Shown piece by piece: positions 54,101 to 62,074 of a stretch of 64,000 nt of DNA. The stretch lies in contig NZ_SJKB01000001.1 in assembly GCF_004331465.1 (NCBI RefSeq), positions 868,001 through 932,000 of the forward strand. The letters run 5' to 3'. This DNA is from Kribbella pittospori (GTDB lineage Bacteria; Actinomycetota; Actinomycetes; Propionibacteriales; Kribbellaceae). A model generated the notes under the pieces. That model did not search any database and was not told the origin of the DNA. It worked only from the letters and a program-made list of their open reading frames with translations. Position 1 is the stretch's first letter, and each line of letters opens with the position of its first letter. The translations under genes and the position numbers were made by a program.

Positions 54101-54680
54101 CCACCCGCTGTTCGGCGTCGAGCACGTGCTCACCAACGGCAGCGACTGCACCATCGGTCAGCTGCTCGCCGACGAGGACCGGCCGGACGGCTCCCAGGTC
54201 ACCATCGGCGGCCTGGTCACCGCGGTGCAGCGGAAGGTGAACAAGCGCGGCGACATCTACGCGATCGTCACCATCGAGGACCTGGAAGGTTCGATCGAGG
54301 TGATGATGTTCTCCTCGGCGTACCAGTTGCACGCACACCTGCTCACCAACGACGCGATCATCCTGATGAAGGGCCGGGTCCGCCGTCGTGAGGACCGGCT
54401 CGAGCTGAGCGGCTCCGAGGTGATCGTGCCGGACCTGACCGAGGGCCCGAGCGGGCCGGTGGTGATCACGATGCCGGTCAACCGGTGTACGCCGCCGCTG
54501 GTCGAGCAACTACGGGACGTGCTGCAGTCGCATCCCGGGATGACCGAGGTGCAGTTGCGCCTGCAGGCCCGGCAGAAGACCACGGTGATGCGGATCGGCG
54601 ACCGGTTCCGGGTGACGCCGACATCGTCGCTGATGGCGGACCTCAAGGCGCTCCTCGGGCCGTCCTGCCTGGCCAGCTGA
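51132..54680 (+). CDS. dnaE: DNA polymerase III alpha subunit
   Basis: 1182 aa, usual DnaE1 length. PHP domain HLHVHTEYSMLDGAARIDEL with TTDHGYVFGAYEF, polymerase motif GPGRGSGAGSMCAYAM and the catalytic PDFDVDFDDRR (Asp near 418 and 420), then GVHAAGVIMS, AALYRPGPMG-type VGALYRPGPMGAN, a helix-hairpin-helix region and an OB fold (VTIGGLVTAVQRKVNKRGD). It is the replicative polymerase, not DnaE2. GGGAGG lies just before the ATG. Confidence 0.96.
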   Translation: MASSDSFVHLHVHTEYSMLDGAARIDELFKTAHDMGQPAIATTDHGYVFGAYEFWKTAKKYDVKPIIGVEAYLTPHTHRSERKRVKWGDANSGRDDVSGSGAYTHMTLLAKNTSGMHNLFRMSSLASLEGYYFKPRMDRELLNTYGQGLIATTGCPSGEVQTRLRLGQYKEAVEAAAEFRDIFGKENFYCELMDHGLGIERDIQKDLLKLARELDLPLVATNDLHYTKPEDSTAHAALLCVQSGSTLSDPNRFKFDANEFYVKTAAEMREVWKELPEACDNTLLIAEQCDVSFTEGEGRFMPRFPCPEGHNEESWFVAEVETGLHFRYPDGIPDAVRKQAEYEIEVIVGKGYAGYFLVVADFINWAKKNGIRVGPGRGSGAGSMCAYAMKITDLDPLQHGLIFERFLNPERMSMPDFDVDFDDRRRPEVIRYVTEKYGDDRVAMIVTYGTIKAKQAIKDAGRVLDYPFAMGDRITKAMPPTVMGKDIPLSGIFDPQHKRYSEAGEFRQLYESDQDVRKIVDTARGLENLKRQWGVHAAGVIMSSEPLIDLIPIMRREQDGQVITQFDYPSCETLGLVKMDFLGLRNLTIMDDAVKNVEASRGITLDLDELAKSLNDGPTFELLGRGDTLGVFQFDGGPMRALLRLMKPDGFEDISAVGALYRPGPMGANSHTNYALRKNGQQEVSYLHPELEKALEPILGPTYGLIVYQEQVLKIAQELAGYSLGKADLLRKAMGKKKKEVLDAEYVGFEEGMKSNGFSAQSIKALWDVLVPFSDYAFNKAHSAAYGLVSYWTAYLKANYPAEYMAAVLTSVKDDKDKMAIYLNECRRMGIKVLPPDVNESDSNFTPVGTDIRFGLSAIRNVGVNVVAEVVAAREEKGRFTDFVDFIDKVPLPVCNKRVIESLAKAGSFDSMNHARRAVVAVHEQAVDEAIDLKRNEAHGQFDLFSMGDDEADEGEGNSRLTVTVPEIEEWDKATKLAHERDMLGLYVSDHPLFGVEHVLTNGSDCTIGQLLADEDRPDGSQVTIGGLVTAVQRKVNKRGDIYAIVTIEDLEGSIEVMMFSSAYQLHAHLLTNDAIILMKGRVRRREDRLELSGSEVIVPDLTEGPSGPVVITMPVNRCTPPLVEQLRDVLQSHPGMTEVQLRLQARQKTTVMRIGDRFRVTPTSSLMADLKALLGPSCLAS

Positions 54681-54688
54681 GGGGACCT

Positions 54689-55348
54689 GTGAACGAGTTC
54701 TCTTCTGCTGTGCGGCACACTGTCGAGGTGAGTCAACAGGAGTCCGCACAGCCCTCGCCGTACGTCGCACCGCCCTCGGGGGTGCAGTTCGGTACGCCGC
54801 CGGCCATCGAGCCGGAGATGCCGTGGGCGAAGGCGATCCTGGTGACCGTCGTCGTGTTCCTGGTCGCCGGAGTGGTGGCCGGTTGGGCCTGGCAGCAGTT
54901 CTCGCCGCTGGCGCAGTACACGGTCGACGAGCGGGGCGGCGCTCTGGGCGAGGAGCAGATGACCCGGATCTTCGGGCCGGACGGCACGTTCACCTCGATC
55001 GGGTTCGTGACCGCGCTGGTGCTCGGCGCTGCTCTCTTCTGGTGGTTGCGCAACTACGGCCCGTGGTCGGTCGCGATCGTCGTACTCGGCGCCTGCATGG
55101 GGTCGGGAATCGCGTGGGGCGTGGGCATGCTGCTCGGCCATGAACCGCTGCAGCAGCGACTGGAGGCGGCCAAGCCGGGAGACCTCGTGTCCGCCCCGCT
55201 GGAGCTGCATACCTGGACTCCGGCGGCGGCCTGGTTGGTCGGTGCCGCGCTGGCGGCAGCCGTCATCGCTGCCTCCACCTGGCGCAGCGAACCGGTTGCA
55301 ACCACTTCGCAACCTGGCGCGTCAAACACCCCGCCACCGGTGCACTAG
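54689..55348 (+). CDS. DUF2567-like membrane protein
   Basis: 219 aa from GTG 54689 (GAGGGG 4 nt upstream); GTG 54728 is an alternative. Four membrane segments: AILVTVVVFLVAGVVAGWAW, GFVTALVLGAALFWWL, WSVAIVVLGACMGSGIAWGVG and AAAWLVGAALAAAVIAAS, with a Pro-rich tail. The layout matches DUF2567, a family of unknown function often found after dnaE. It starts 8 bp after dnaE and is probably cotranscribed. Confidence 0.75.
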   Translation: MNEFSSAVRHTVEVSQQESAQPSPYVAPPSGVQFGTPPAIEPEMPWAKAILVTVVVFLVAGVVAGWAWQQFSPLAQYTVDERGGALGEEQMTRIFGPDGTFTSIGFVTALVLGAALFWWLRNYGPWSVAIVVLGACMGSGIAWGVGMLLGHEPLQQRLEAAKPGDLVSAPLELHTWTPAAAWLVGAALAAAVIAASTWRSEPVATTSQPGASNTPPPVH

Positions 55349-55426
55349 TGTGTCCAGGTCGTGCCGCGCGGGAGCGCCGGACGACCTAGCCGGTGGGTGA
55401 GGCCACCGGACCACGCGAGGGAGCAT

Positions 55427-57283
55427 ATGTCCGACCAGAACATCCCGCCCAACCCGCCGTACCCAGGCGCCGGCGGTCCGCAACACCCCCAGAACCCGTA
55501 CGGCGGATCCCCGCAGGGACAGCGTCCGTACGCCGGTCCGCCGCAGGGTCAAGGCCAGTACGGCGGCCCCGCCCAGCACGGCGCTCCGCAGGGACAGCGC
55601 CCGATGGGGGCTCCCGGCAACCAGCAGGCTCCGTGGACCCAGGGTGCGCCCCAGGGTGGACCACAGGGTGCACCGCACTACGGCCAGGGCGCGCCGCAGG
55701 GTGCACCGCAGTACGGCCAGCCGTCGCAGGGGCAGCCGGGTCAGGCGCCGTACGGGCAGCAGCCTGGCGGTCAGGCGTACGAGCAGCTGAACATCGGCGG
55801 TCAGCCGCCGCAGGGACCGGGGTTCGGTCCGGGGGAGTGGCAGCAGGAGCCGAAGAAGCGCCGCGGCAAGGTGATCCCGCTGATCGCCGCGCTGGCCATG
55901 GTGCTGGTCGTCGCCGGCGGCGGAATCTTTGCCTACGGCAAGCTGAGCGGCGGCAAGCAGCCGGAGTCCGTGCTGCCGGGCACCGCGGTCGCCTACGCCC
56001 GGGTGGACCTGAACCCGTCGGCCGGCCAGAAGGTCGCCGCGATCCGGTTCATGATGAAGTTCCCGTCGGTCAAGGAGAAGCTCGGCCTGACCGGTGAGAA
56101 GGACGACCTGCGGCAGAAGCTGTTCGAGCAGATCAAGAAGTACGCCGGTGACGACCTCGCCGACGTGAACTACGAGAAGGACATCAAGCCGTGGCTCGGT
56201 GAGCGGGCCGGTCTGGCCGCGCTGCCCGCCGCCGACGGCAAGAAGGACCCGACCGTGGTGCTCGCCGTTCAGGTGAAGAGCGAGAGCGACGCGAACAAGG
56301 GCCTCGACAAGCTTCTGGCGAACGAGGACGAGAAGCCGGGGCGAGCGTTCAGCAACGGCTACGTGCTGCTCGCCGACAGCCAGGCGATCGTCGACACGGC
56401 GGTCGCGACCGCCAAGGACAACCCGCTGGAGAAGAACGCCAAGTTCACCGCGGACATGGACAAGCTCGGCGAGCGTGGCTTCATGTCGGCGTGGGCGGAC
56501 ATGAAGGGCATCGCCTCGCTGTCCGGAAAGGTCGAGTCCGAGCAACTGGCCGGCCTCGGCGACGCGAGCATGGCGGCGGCGCTGCGGTTCGACTCGCAGT
56601 ACGTCGAGCTGAAGGGCGTCGCCTCGGGTGACCAGAGCATCAAGGTCAACTCGGCCGACGCCGGTGACCTGATCGGCCAGCTGCCGGACACCACCGCCGG
56701 TGCGCTCGCGGTGTCGGGTGGCGAGAGCCTGATCGACACGATGTGGAAGCAGATGGAGAAGGCGGCCAACGGCAACCTCGAGCAGCTCACCCAGGGCTTC
56801 GCGGAGGAGACCGGCCTGAAGCTGCCGGACGACCTGAAGGTTGTGCTGGGCAAGAACCTGGCGCTGGCGATCGACAAGGACATGTCGAACGGCCCGAAGA
56901 TCGCGGCCCGGCTCGAGACCGACCCGGCCAAGGCCGAGCCGGTGGTCGAGAAGCTGACCACGCTGCTGCGGGACAAGTCCCGGGCGAACATCCCGGTCGA
57001 GTCGGCCAAGGACGACGACACGCTCGTGCTGGCGACCGACAAGGACTACGCCGACCAGGTGCTGAAGGGCGGCACGCTGGGCCAGAGCGACAACTTCAAG
57101 CAGGCCCTGCCCGACACGAAGGGCGCGGTGTCGATCGGCTACATCGACTTCGAGGCCGCAGGTTCCCTGAGCGAGCGCTTCAGCTCCGACAAGGACCTGG
57201 CCGCGCTCAAGTCCGGCGGCTTCGTCGCCCGCTCCACAGGCGACGGCCAAGCCGACTTCACCCTCCGGGTGGTCGCGAAGTAG
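55427..57283 (+). CDS. DUF3352 protein with low-complexity N-terminus
   Basis: 618 aa from ATG 55427 with GAGGGAG upstream. Residues 1-140 are Gln/Gly/Pro/Tyr repeats (such as PQGQRPYAGPPQGQGQYGG). One membrane helix (VIPLIAALAMVLVVAGGGIFAYG) leads to an external domain of about 430 residues: VLPGTAVAYARVDLNPSAGQK, WLGERAGLAALP, FTADMDKLGERGFMSAW and GAVSIGYIDFEAA are DUF3352 hallmarks. Function is unknown. A very strong terminator follows. Confidence 0.87.
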   Translation: MSDQNIPPNPPYPGAGGPQHPQNPYGGSPQGQRPYAGPPQGQGQYGGPAQHGAPQGQRPMGAPGNQQAPWTQGAPQGGPQGAPHYGQGAPQGAPQYGQPSQGQPGQAPYGQQPGGQAYEQLNIGGQPPQGPGFGPGEWQQEPKKRRGKVIPLIAALAMVLVVAGGGIFAYGKLSGGKQPESVLPGTAVAYARVDLNPSAGQKVAAIRFMMKFPSVKEKLGLTGEKDDLRQKLFEQIKKYAGDDLADVNYEKDIKPWLGERAGLAALPAADGKKDPTVVLAVQVKSESDANKGLDKLLANEDEKPGRAFSNGYVLLADSQAIVDTAVATAKDNPLEKNAKFTADMDKLGERGFMSAWADMKGIASLSGKVESEQLAGLGDASMAAALRFDSQYVELKGVASGDQSIKVNSADAGDLIGQLPDTTAGALAVSGGESLIDTMWKQMEKAANGNLEQLTQGFAEETGLKLPDDLKVVLGKNLALAIDKDMSNGPKIAARLETDPAKAEPVVEKLTTLLRDKSRANIPVESAKDDDTLVLATDKDYADQVLKGGTLGQSDNFKQALPDTKGAVSIGYIDFEAAGSLSERFSSDKDLAALKSGGFVARSTGDGQADFTLRVVAK

Positions 57284-57298
57284 TTCCAACTCGAGAGC

Positions 57299-57336
57299 CC
57301 GGACAGCCTGTGCACAGGCTGTCCGGGGTTTTCTTG
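57299..57336 (+). terminator. Rho-independent terminator
   Basis: CCGGACAGCCTG (57299-57310) pairs perfectly with CAGGCTGTCCGG (57315-57326) around TGCA, followed by GGTTTTCTT. A classic terminator ending the dnaE-DUF2567-DUF3352 region. Confidence 0.95.
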
Positions 57337-57378
57337 TGGAGCGATGTCGAAAACGCCGGCGTGGCTTCTACCTCCTGA

Positions 57379-57395
57379 GTGAAAGCACCTTTCAC
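57379..57395. promoter_or_regulatory. Inverted repeat upstream of VOC gene
   Basis: GTGAAAG (57379-57385) and CTTTCAC (57389-57395) are exact 7-bp arms with a 3-bp spacer, 17 bp before the VOC start codon and just ahead of its GAAGGAG ribosome site. It could be an operator or a small translational hairpin. Confidence 0.45.
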
Positions 57396-57412
57396 CCCGA
57401 AGGAGTACTCAG

Positions 57413-57784
57413 ATGAACCATCTCACTGCCATTCGGACCGTCGGCGTACCTGTCACCGACCAGGATCGGGCGGTTGCGTTCTACACCGAGACGCTGGGGT
57501 TCGAGCTGTTGATGGATGCTCCGCTGCCGCAGTTCGGCGGTCGCTGGATCGTGGTCACGCCGCCCGGCGCCGCGGCCGGCATCGCGCTCACCCCGGCCAG
57601 GGACGACAGTCCGGCCGGCATCGACACCGGCATCCGCCTGTCCAGCCCGGACGCGGAGGCGGCGCACGAGCACTTCCTCGCCGCAGGCGTCGAGACCGAC
57701 GAACTGCTGAAGTGGCCGGACGTCCCGCCGATGTTCAGCCTCCGCGACCAGGACGGGAACCGGCTGTACGTCTCTCAGGAATGA
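57413..57784 (+). CDS. VOC (glyoxalase/bleomycin-resistance fold) protein
   Basis: 123 aa; GAAGGAG precedes the ATG. Two beta-alpha-beta-beta-beta modules: VGVPVTDQDRAVAFYTETLGFELL and IRLSSPDAEAAHEHFLAAGVE, ending MFSLRDQDGNRLYVSQ with the metal Glu at the end. VOC proteins include lyases, dioxygenases and drug-binding proteins; no specific role can be given. It overlaps the convergent SDR gene by 10 bp. Confidence 0.88.
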   Translation: MNHLTAIRTVGVPVTDQDRAVAFYTETLGFELLMDAPLPQFGGRWIVVTPPGAAAGIALTPARDDSPAGIDTGIRLSSPDAEAAHEHFLAAGVETDELLKWPDVPPMFSLRDQDGNRLYVSQE

Positions 57785-58542
57785 CCGGGCAACGTCACGC
57801 CGGTGAGCGCGGCGCAGGCGTCCAGGAAGGCTGCCTGCACCTCCGGATCGGACGCCGCCGGATGCGTCCGATGCGGCCGCAGGTGGTAGTAGTACCCACC
57901 GCTCGGCGTGCTCGCCGCCGTGGCGAGCCAGACCTGGGTCAGGTGCGCCTGGCCCAGGTCACTGGGCGCACCGCGGCCGCCCATCTTGGTCGGGACCCAG
58001 CCCGGATCCAAGGCGTTCGACAGTACGTCGGGCCACAACCGGGCGACCGCGAACGCGAGGATCACGTCGTGGAGCTTCGAGTCCGAGTACGCCTGCGCTC
58101 CGCGCCACCGGCGCCGTACCCACTGCAGGTCATCGAGTACGACGTCCCCGCTTTCGTGCATGCCCGAGCTCAGATAGATCAGCCGTTCCGGCCGATCGAT
58201 CAGAGCGGTCAGCAGGTACGGCGCCAACGCGTTGACGGCGAACACGTGTTCCAGACCGTCGACGGTCTCGATCCGTGGTTCCTGATAACCCACCGCCGCG
58301 TTGTGGATCACCGCGTCGAACCGGCCAGACTCGTTCGCCTGCCGGGCCAGGTCGCGCGTCTCCGCGATACTCGCAAGATCGCCGGTCAGCGCGGCCTCTG
58401 CCCCGGGCAGAGCGGCCATCGCATCGGCAGCACGGGCTTCGTTGCGGGCATGGAGTACGACGTCGTGCCCTTGATCGATGAGCTCGGCCGCGGCCAGCCG
58501 GCCGAGGCCGTCGGCGGAACCGGTGATCAGGATGCGTGCCAC
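57775..58542 (-). CDS. Short-chain dehydrogenase/reductase
   Basis: 255 aa. NAD(P) motif ILITGSADGLGRLAAAELI, HNAAVGYQEPR in place of NNAG, LIYLSSGMHESG with catalytic Ser, and AYSDSKLHD with the Tyr-x3-Lys pair. All catalytic residues are present. The C-terminal half resembles plant-type and WW-domain oxidoreductase-like SDRs with loose specificity. Substrate unknown. Confidence 0.88.
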   Translation of the reverse strand: MARILITGSADGLGRLAAAELIDQGHDVVLHARNEARAADAMAALPGAEAALTGDLASIAETRDLARQANESGRFDAVIHNAAVGYQEPRIETVDGLEHVFAVNALAPYLLTALIDRPERLIYLSSGMHESGDVVLDDLQWVRRRWRGAQAYSDSKLHDVILAFAVARLWPDVLSNALDPGWVPTKMGGRGAPSDLGQAHLTQVWLATAASTPSGGYYYHLRPHRTHPAASDPEVQAAFLDACAALTGVTLPGHS

Positions 58543-58560
58543 GGTGTCTACTCTGCCAGG

Positions 58561-59262
58561 TCAGACGAGGACGTGGCCGCCGTCGATGGTGACGATGGTG
58601 CCGGTCGCGTAGCCCTGGTTCATCAGGTAGACGTACGCCGCGGCGATGTCGGCCGGCTCGCCGACCCGGCCGACCGGGAGATGCTTGGCGGTGACTTCAT
58701 AGATGGACTCGTCCGGCCACAGCGGAGTGCGAACGACACCGGGCTTCACGGCGTTCACCCGGATTGGGGCCAGCTCGACGGCAAGCGCGCGGACTAGCGA
58801 GTCCACCGCCCCGCAGATGCTCGCCGCGACCGACCAGCCTGGTCCTGGGCGATCTCCAGCGGCGCCGGTGGTCAGTACGACGGAGCCACCCGGGCGGATC
58901 TTTGAGGTAGCGGCGCTGACGGCACCGAGCGCACCGAAGTACCGCAGCTCGAACGCCGCGTGTGCCTGTGCCAGATCCATCGATGCGACCTCGAGCAAGG
59001 TGAGCGGCTCACCGGCCGTGAAGACGAGATGGTCGAACGGGTCGAGGCGATCGAAGAATGCCGTGACCGCCGCCGTGTCCGTCAGGTCCAGAGCCTCGCC
59101 GGACGCGGTCTCGGGGAGGGTGTCCAGCGCTCGCTTCACGGACTCGGGGTTGCTGGAGGCAACGATTACGGTGGCACCCTGGGCGGCGGCGAGGTGGGCG
59201 GTCGCGAGCCCGATCCCCGACGTACCGCCGAGGATGACAACGCGCTGATCCTGCAAACTCAT
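58561..59262 (-). CDS. Atypical SDR lacking the Tyr-x3-Lys pair
   Basis: 233 aa from ATG 59262. VVILGGTSGIGLATAHLAA is a good NAD(P) motif and the end GYATGTIVTIDGGHVLV is typical of SDRs. At the active site, however, it has VVLTTGAAG instead of a Ser and GWSVAASICGAVDSLVRAL where YSASKAA is expected, so the catalytic Ser, Tyr and Lys appear absent. It may bind a nucleotide without classical catalysis. It diverges from the LysR gene, its probable regulator. Confidence 0.82.
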   Translation of the reverse strand: MSLQDQRVVILGGTSGIGLATAHLAAAQGATVIVASSNPESVKRALDTLPETASGEALDLTDTAAVTAFFDRLDPFDHLVFTAGEPLTLLEVASMDLAQAHAAFELRYFGALGAVSAATSKIRPGGSVVLTTGAAGDRPGPGWSVAASICGAVDSLVRALAVELAPIRVNAVKPGVVRTPLWPDESIYEVTAKHLPVGRVGEPADIAAAYVYLMNQGYATGTIVTIDGGHVLV

Positions 59263-59347
59263 CAGAAGACTGCCTTTCGTGGTGGGGGATTCCTTTCCAC
59301 GATGCGGTCGTCCGGCCGCCCGAGTCCAAGACCTGTTCGGGCGTCTG

Positions 59348-59366
59348 TAATACCCTGAAGGTATTA
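59348..59366. promoter_or_regulatory. LysR-type palindrome over the lysR start
   Basis: TAATACC (59348-59354) and GGTATTA (59360-59366) are exact arms around CTGAA. It contains a T-N11-A core (T59351, A59363) as recognised by LysR-type regulators. The last A is the first base of the LysR gene's start codon, so bound protein would block its own start region while also controlling the divergent SDR. Confidence 0.7.
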
Positions 59367-60241
59367 TGGACGTCGACCTCCGCAAGCTCAGGTACTTCGT
59401 CGCCGTCGCCGAGGAACTGCACTTCGGGCGGGCGGCGGAGCGATTGCACATCGCCCAGCCGGTGCTCTCCCGGCAGATCCGCGCCCTCGAGGATGAGCTC
59501 CGGGCGCAACTCTTCGTCCGAACGAAGCGAGCAACCGAGCTCACGCCGGCCGGTCGTCAGTTGCTCGACGACGCCCGACCGCTACTGGCCTCAGCCGAAG
59601 CCGTGCGACGACGCGTCACTCAAGCAGTTCGGGGACCGAAGACCTTCACCGTCGGCTTCATGCCCGGCATCACGGTGACCCCGGCGGTCCGCGCCTTCGC
59701 CGCAGCACATCCAGAGGTCGAGGTCGAGGTGATCCGCACGACCTGGGACGACCAGGTGGACGTCCTGCACGACGGCCGCGTCGACGTCAGCATCGTGCGG
59801 CTGCCGATCGACCAGCAGGGCTTGAGCATCCGTCCGCTCTTCGAGGAGCCCCGAGTCGCGATGCTCCCGTCCGACCACCGTCTGGCCGGTAAACCGGTCA
59901 TCGACATCGCCGACCTCGCCGACGAACACCTGCTCCAGGAGCCGGACGCCGTTCCGGAATGGCGTGACATCGCGCTGGAACTGCGTACCCGGGGTCCGAA
60001 GCCGCTGCCTGTCCTCCGCAGCGTCGAGGAGAAACTCGAACACGTCGCCAGCGGCACCGGCATCTCGATCCTCCCGCTGTCGGTCGCCACCTTCTACCAC
60101 CGTGCCGACGTCGCCGCAGTACCGGTGAACGACCTCGCGACCAACAAGGTCTGCCTGGCCTGGATCGCCTCCCGCCGCTCGCGCCTGCTCTACGACTTCG
60201 CCAACCTGGCCACCACCGTCGAGTGGATCCCGCAACGCTGA
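59366..60241 (+). CDS. LysR-family transcriptional regulator
   Basis: 291 aa. N-terminal HTH: LRKLRYFVAVAEELHFGRAAERLHIAQPVLSRQIRALEDEL (residues about 5-45), then a substrate-binding domain with FTVGFMPGITVTPAVRAFAA and DVSIVRLPIDQQGL. The ATG overlaps a palindrome, suggesting autoregulation and a very short leader. The divergent SDR at 59262 is the likely target. The inducer is unknown. Confidence 0.92.
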   Translation: MDVDLRKLRYFVAVAEELHFGRAAERLHIAQPVLSRQIRALEDELRAQLFVRTKRATELTPAGRQLLDDARPLLASAEAVRRRVTQAVRGPKTFTVGFMPGITVTPAVRAFAAAHPEVEVEVIRTTWDDQVDVLHDGRVDVSIVRLPIDQQGLSIRPLFEEPRVAMLPSDHRLAGKPVIDIADLADEHLLQEPDAVPEWRDIALELRTRGPKPLPVLRSVEEKLEHVASGTGISILPLSVATFYHRADVAAVPVNDLATNKVCLAWIASRRSRLLYDFANLATTVEWIPQR

Positions 60242-60266
60242 ACTCCTCCGGTGTCACTATCGAAGG

Positions 60267-61409
60267 ATGGTGAAGTCGGGGGTGGCGGCGCTGGTCGTGC
60301 TGACGTTGGTTGGTTGTTCGGGTGGGGACCCGCCGGCGAGTACGCCGGTCACGGCTGCCATCTTCCTTGATCCGGCGACGACACCGCTCGATCCGGCGAA
60401 GGCGAAAGCCTTGCAGGACGTGCTCGCGAAGGTCGTCGCGACGCCGGAGCTCGAGTCCGGCTCGCGGGGAGTGACGGCCACGGTCGTCACCGATCGGTGG
60501 ACCTGGTCCGGGGCGGCGGGGAAGGACGCCCGGGGTACGGCGCTGACCGCGGACACGAGCATGGCGGTCGCGAGCATCACGAAGACGTTCGTCGCGGCGG
60601 AGGTGATGCTGCTCGCCAAGGCCGGGAAGGTCGACCTGGACAAACCGATCTCGACGTACGTGAAGCACAAGCTGACCGCGAACAACGCGACCGTCCGGCA
60701 GCACCTCTCGATGACGTCCGGCGTGCCGAACTACCTGCCCGTCGACTACGCGCGGATGGACAAGGCGATCTCGGCCGCGCCAAGTGAGCACTGGACGCAT
60801 GAGCAGGCGTTGTCCTACGACACCGCGCCGGTCGGAGCGCCGGGCAGCACCTACAACTACAGCAATCCCAGCTACGTACTGCTCGGGCTGGTGATCGAAA
60901 AGGTGACCGGACTGCCGCTGGCGACCGTCCTGCGCCGGGACCTGGCGACGCCGGCAGGGCTGCGGCACGCTGCCTTCCAGGACGGCGAGAAGCCGCAGCC
61001 GCCCGTCGTGGTCGACGCCAATCCCGGGTGTGGCCCGGTGAACGACGGCTACCTCCCGTGCCGCTCGATCGCCAGCTTGTCGGCGGCGAACGGAGGGCTC
61101 GCCGCCGACGCGCCGACGATCGCGCGCTGGGGATACCAACTGTACGGCGGCCGCGTACTTCCGGCCGACCTGGTGAGCGAGATGACCAAGGGCGAGGGTG
61201 AGTACGGGCTGGGGACGATGCGCTTCACCGGCCGGTTCGGCATCGGTACGGCGTTCGGCCACCGCGGTGAGATGCCCGACCACACCAGCCTCCTGGTCGT
61301 GATCCCGGAAAAGCGGCTCTCCGCAGCCCTCCTCCTTGCCGACGGCAACAAACAGGTCGACACCGCAATGACCGACCTCCTCACCACCCTCCAGCCCTAC
61401 CTGAACTAA
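60267..61409 (+). CDS. Lipoprotein serine hydrolase (class C beta-lactamase fold)
   Basis: 380 aa. The lipobox LTLVGCSGG (Cys17) marks a lipoprotein to be processed by LspA. The serine hydrolase core has SMAVASITKTFVAAEVMLLA (Ser-x2-Lys), STYNYSNPSYVLLGLVIE (Tyr-x-Asn) and GHRGEMPDHTS near the third motif. Relatives are D,D-peptidases, esterases or beta-lactamases; the actual substrate cannot be deduced. GAAGG abuts the ATG. Confidence 0.87.
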   Translation: MVKSGVAALVVLTLVGCSGGDPPASTPVTAAIFLDPATTPLDPAKAKALQDVLAKVVATPELESGSRGVTATVVTDRWTWSGAAGKDARGTALTADTSMAVASITKTFVAAEVMLLAKAGKVDLDKPISTYVKHKLTANNATVRQHLSMTSGVPNYLPVDYARMDKAISAAPSEHWTHEQALSYDTAPVGAPGSTYNYSNPSYVLLGLVIEKVTGLPLATVLRRDLATPAGLRHAAFQDGEKPQPPVVVDANPGCGPVNDGYLPCRSIASLSAANGGLAADAPTIARWGYQLYGGRVLPADLVSEMTKGEGEYGLGTMRFTGRFGIGTAFGHRGEMPDHTSLLVVIPEKRLSAALLLADGNKQVDTAMTDLLTTLQPYLN

Positions 61410-61412
61410 CCC

Positions 61413-61994
61413 TCAGCGGCGCACGCGGTAGCGGATGTGGGTGGCTGCTGGGGTGTCTATGACGCGGACGACGTCCAGTTCGATGCGGTTCGGTAGGACG
61501 TCGAAGAGGCGGAGGCCCTCGCCGAACAGGACCGGGACCTGGTCGATCTGCAGTTCGTCGAGGACGCCGGCCTCGAGGGCCTTCTGGGCGGTGACCGCAC
61601 CGTGGACCAGGACGTCCTTGTCCCCGGCCGCGGCCTTTGCCTGCGCCATCGCGGTCTCGATGTCGGAGACGATCTTCACCTGCGGGTACTTCTCCTCGAT
61701 CTCCGGCGCCGGCTGGCGGCTGAGCACGAAGATCGGTACGCCGTCGTGGTGTTCCCCGCCGTAGTAGTCGACCTGTTCGGCGGTCCGCCGGCCGACCAGC
61801 ACCGCGCCGGTCGCGTTCAACTCGTCCCAGACCTCACCCGCCGGCCCCTCCGGCCGGCCGAACTCGCCGTCCGGCCGCTCGTACCACTTGTGCAACCGCA
61901 TGAAGCCGTCGCCGCCCGGGTTGCCCGGACGGTCGTTCGGTCCCGCGATGTACCCGTCGAGGGACATCGCCATCAACAACACCGATGAAGACAT
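61413..61994 (-). CDS. Dihydrofolate reductase-like (RibD C-terminal) protein
   Basis: 193 aa. LLMAMSLDGYIAGPNDRPGNPGG, AVLVGRRTAEQVDYYGG, IFVLSRQPAPE, VLVHGAVTAQKALEAGVLDELQIDQVPVLFGEGLRLFD are the blocks of the DHFR/RibD reductase superfamily. Such stand-alone proteins are NADPH reductases of unknown substrate and are not housekeeping DHFR. It is convergent with the serine hydrolase gene, 3 bp apart. Confidence 0.88.
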   Translation of the reverse strand: MSSSVLLMAMSLDGYIAGPNDRPGNPGGDGFMRLHKWYERPDGEFGRPEGPAGEVWDELNATGAVLVGRRTAEQVDYYGGEHHDGVPIFVLSRQPAPEIEEKYPQVKIVSDIETAMAQAKAAAGDKDVLVHGAVTAQKALEAGVLDELQIDQVPVLFGEGLRLFDVLPNRIELDVVRVIDTPAATHIRYRVRR

Positions 61995-62074
61995 GATCCT
62001 GCTCCTTCACTCCGCAGAGCGCGGCCGACCCGCGCTCATACCCTCGCGTCGAAGGAACCCGGCCGGACTCGACA

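Noticed and set aside
51159..54509. 1116-codon open frame antisense to dnaE
   Set aside because: A shadow of a GC-rich gene: no ribosome site, no family motifs, and the opposite strand encodes a full DNA polymerase III alpha subunit.
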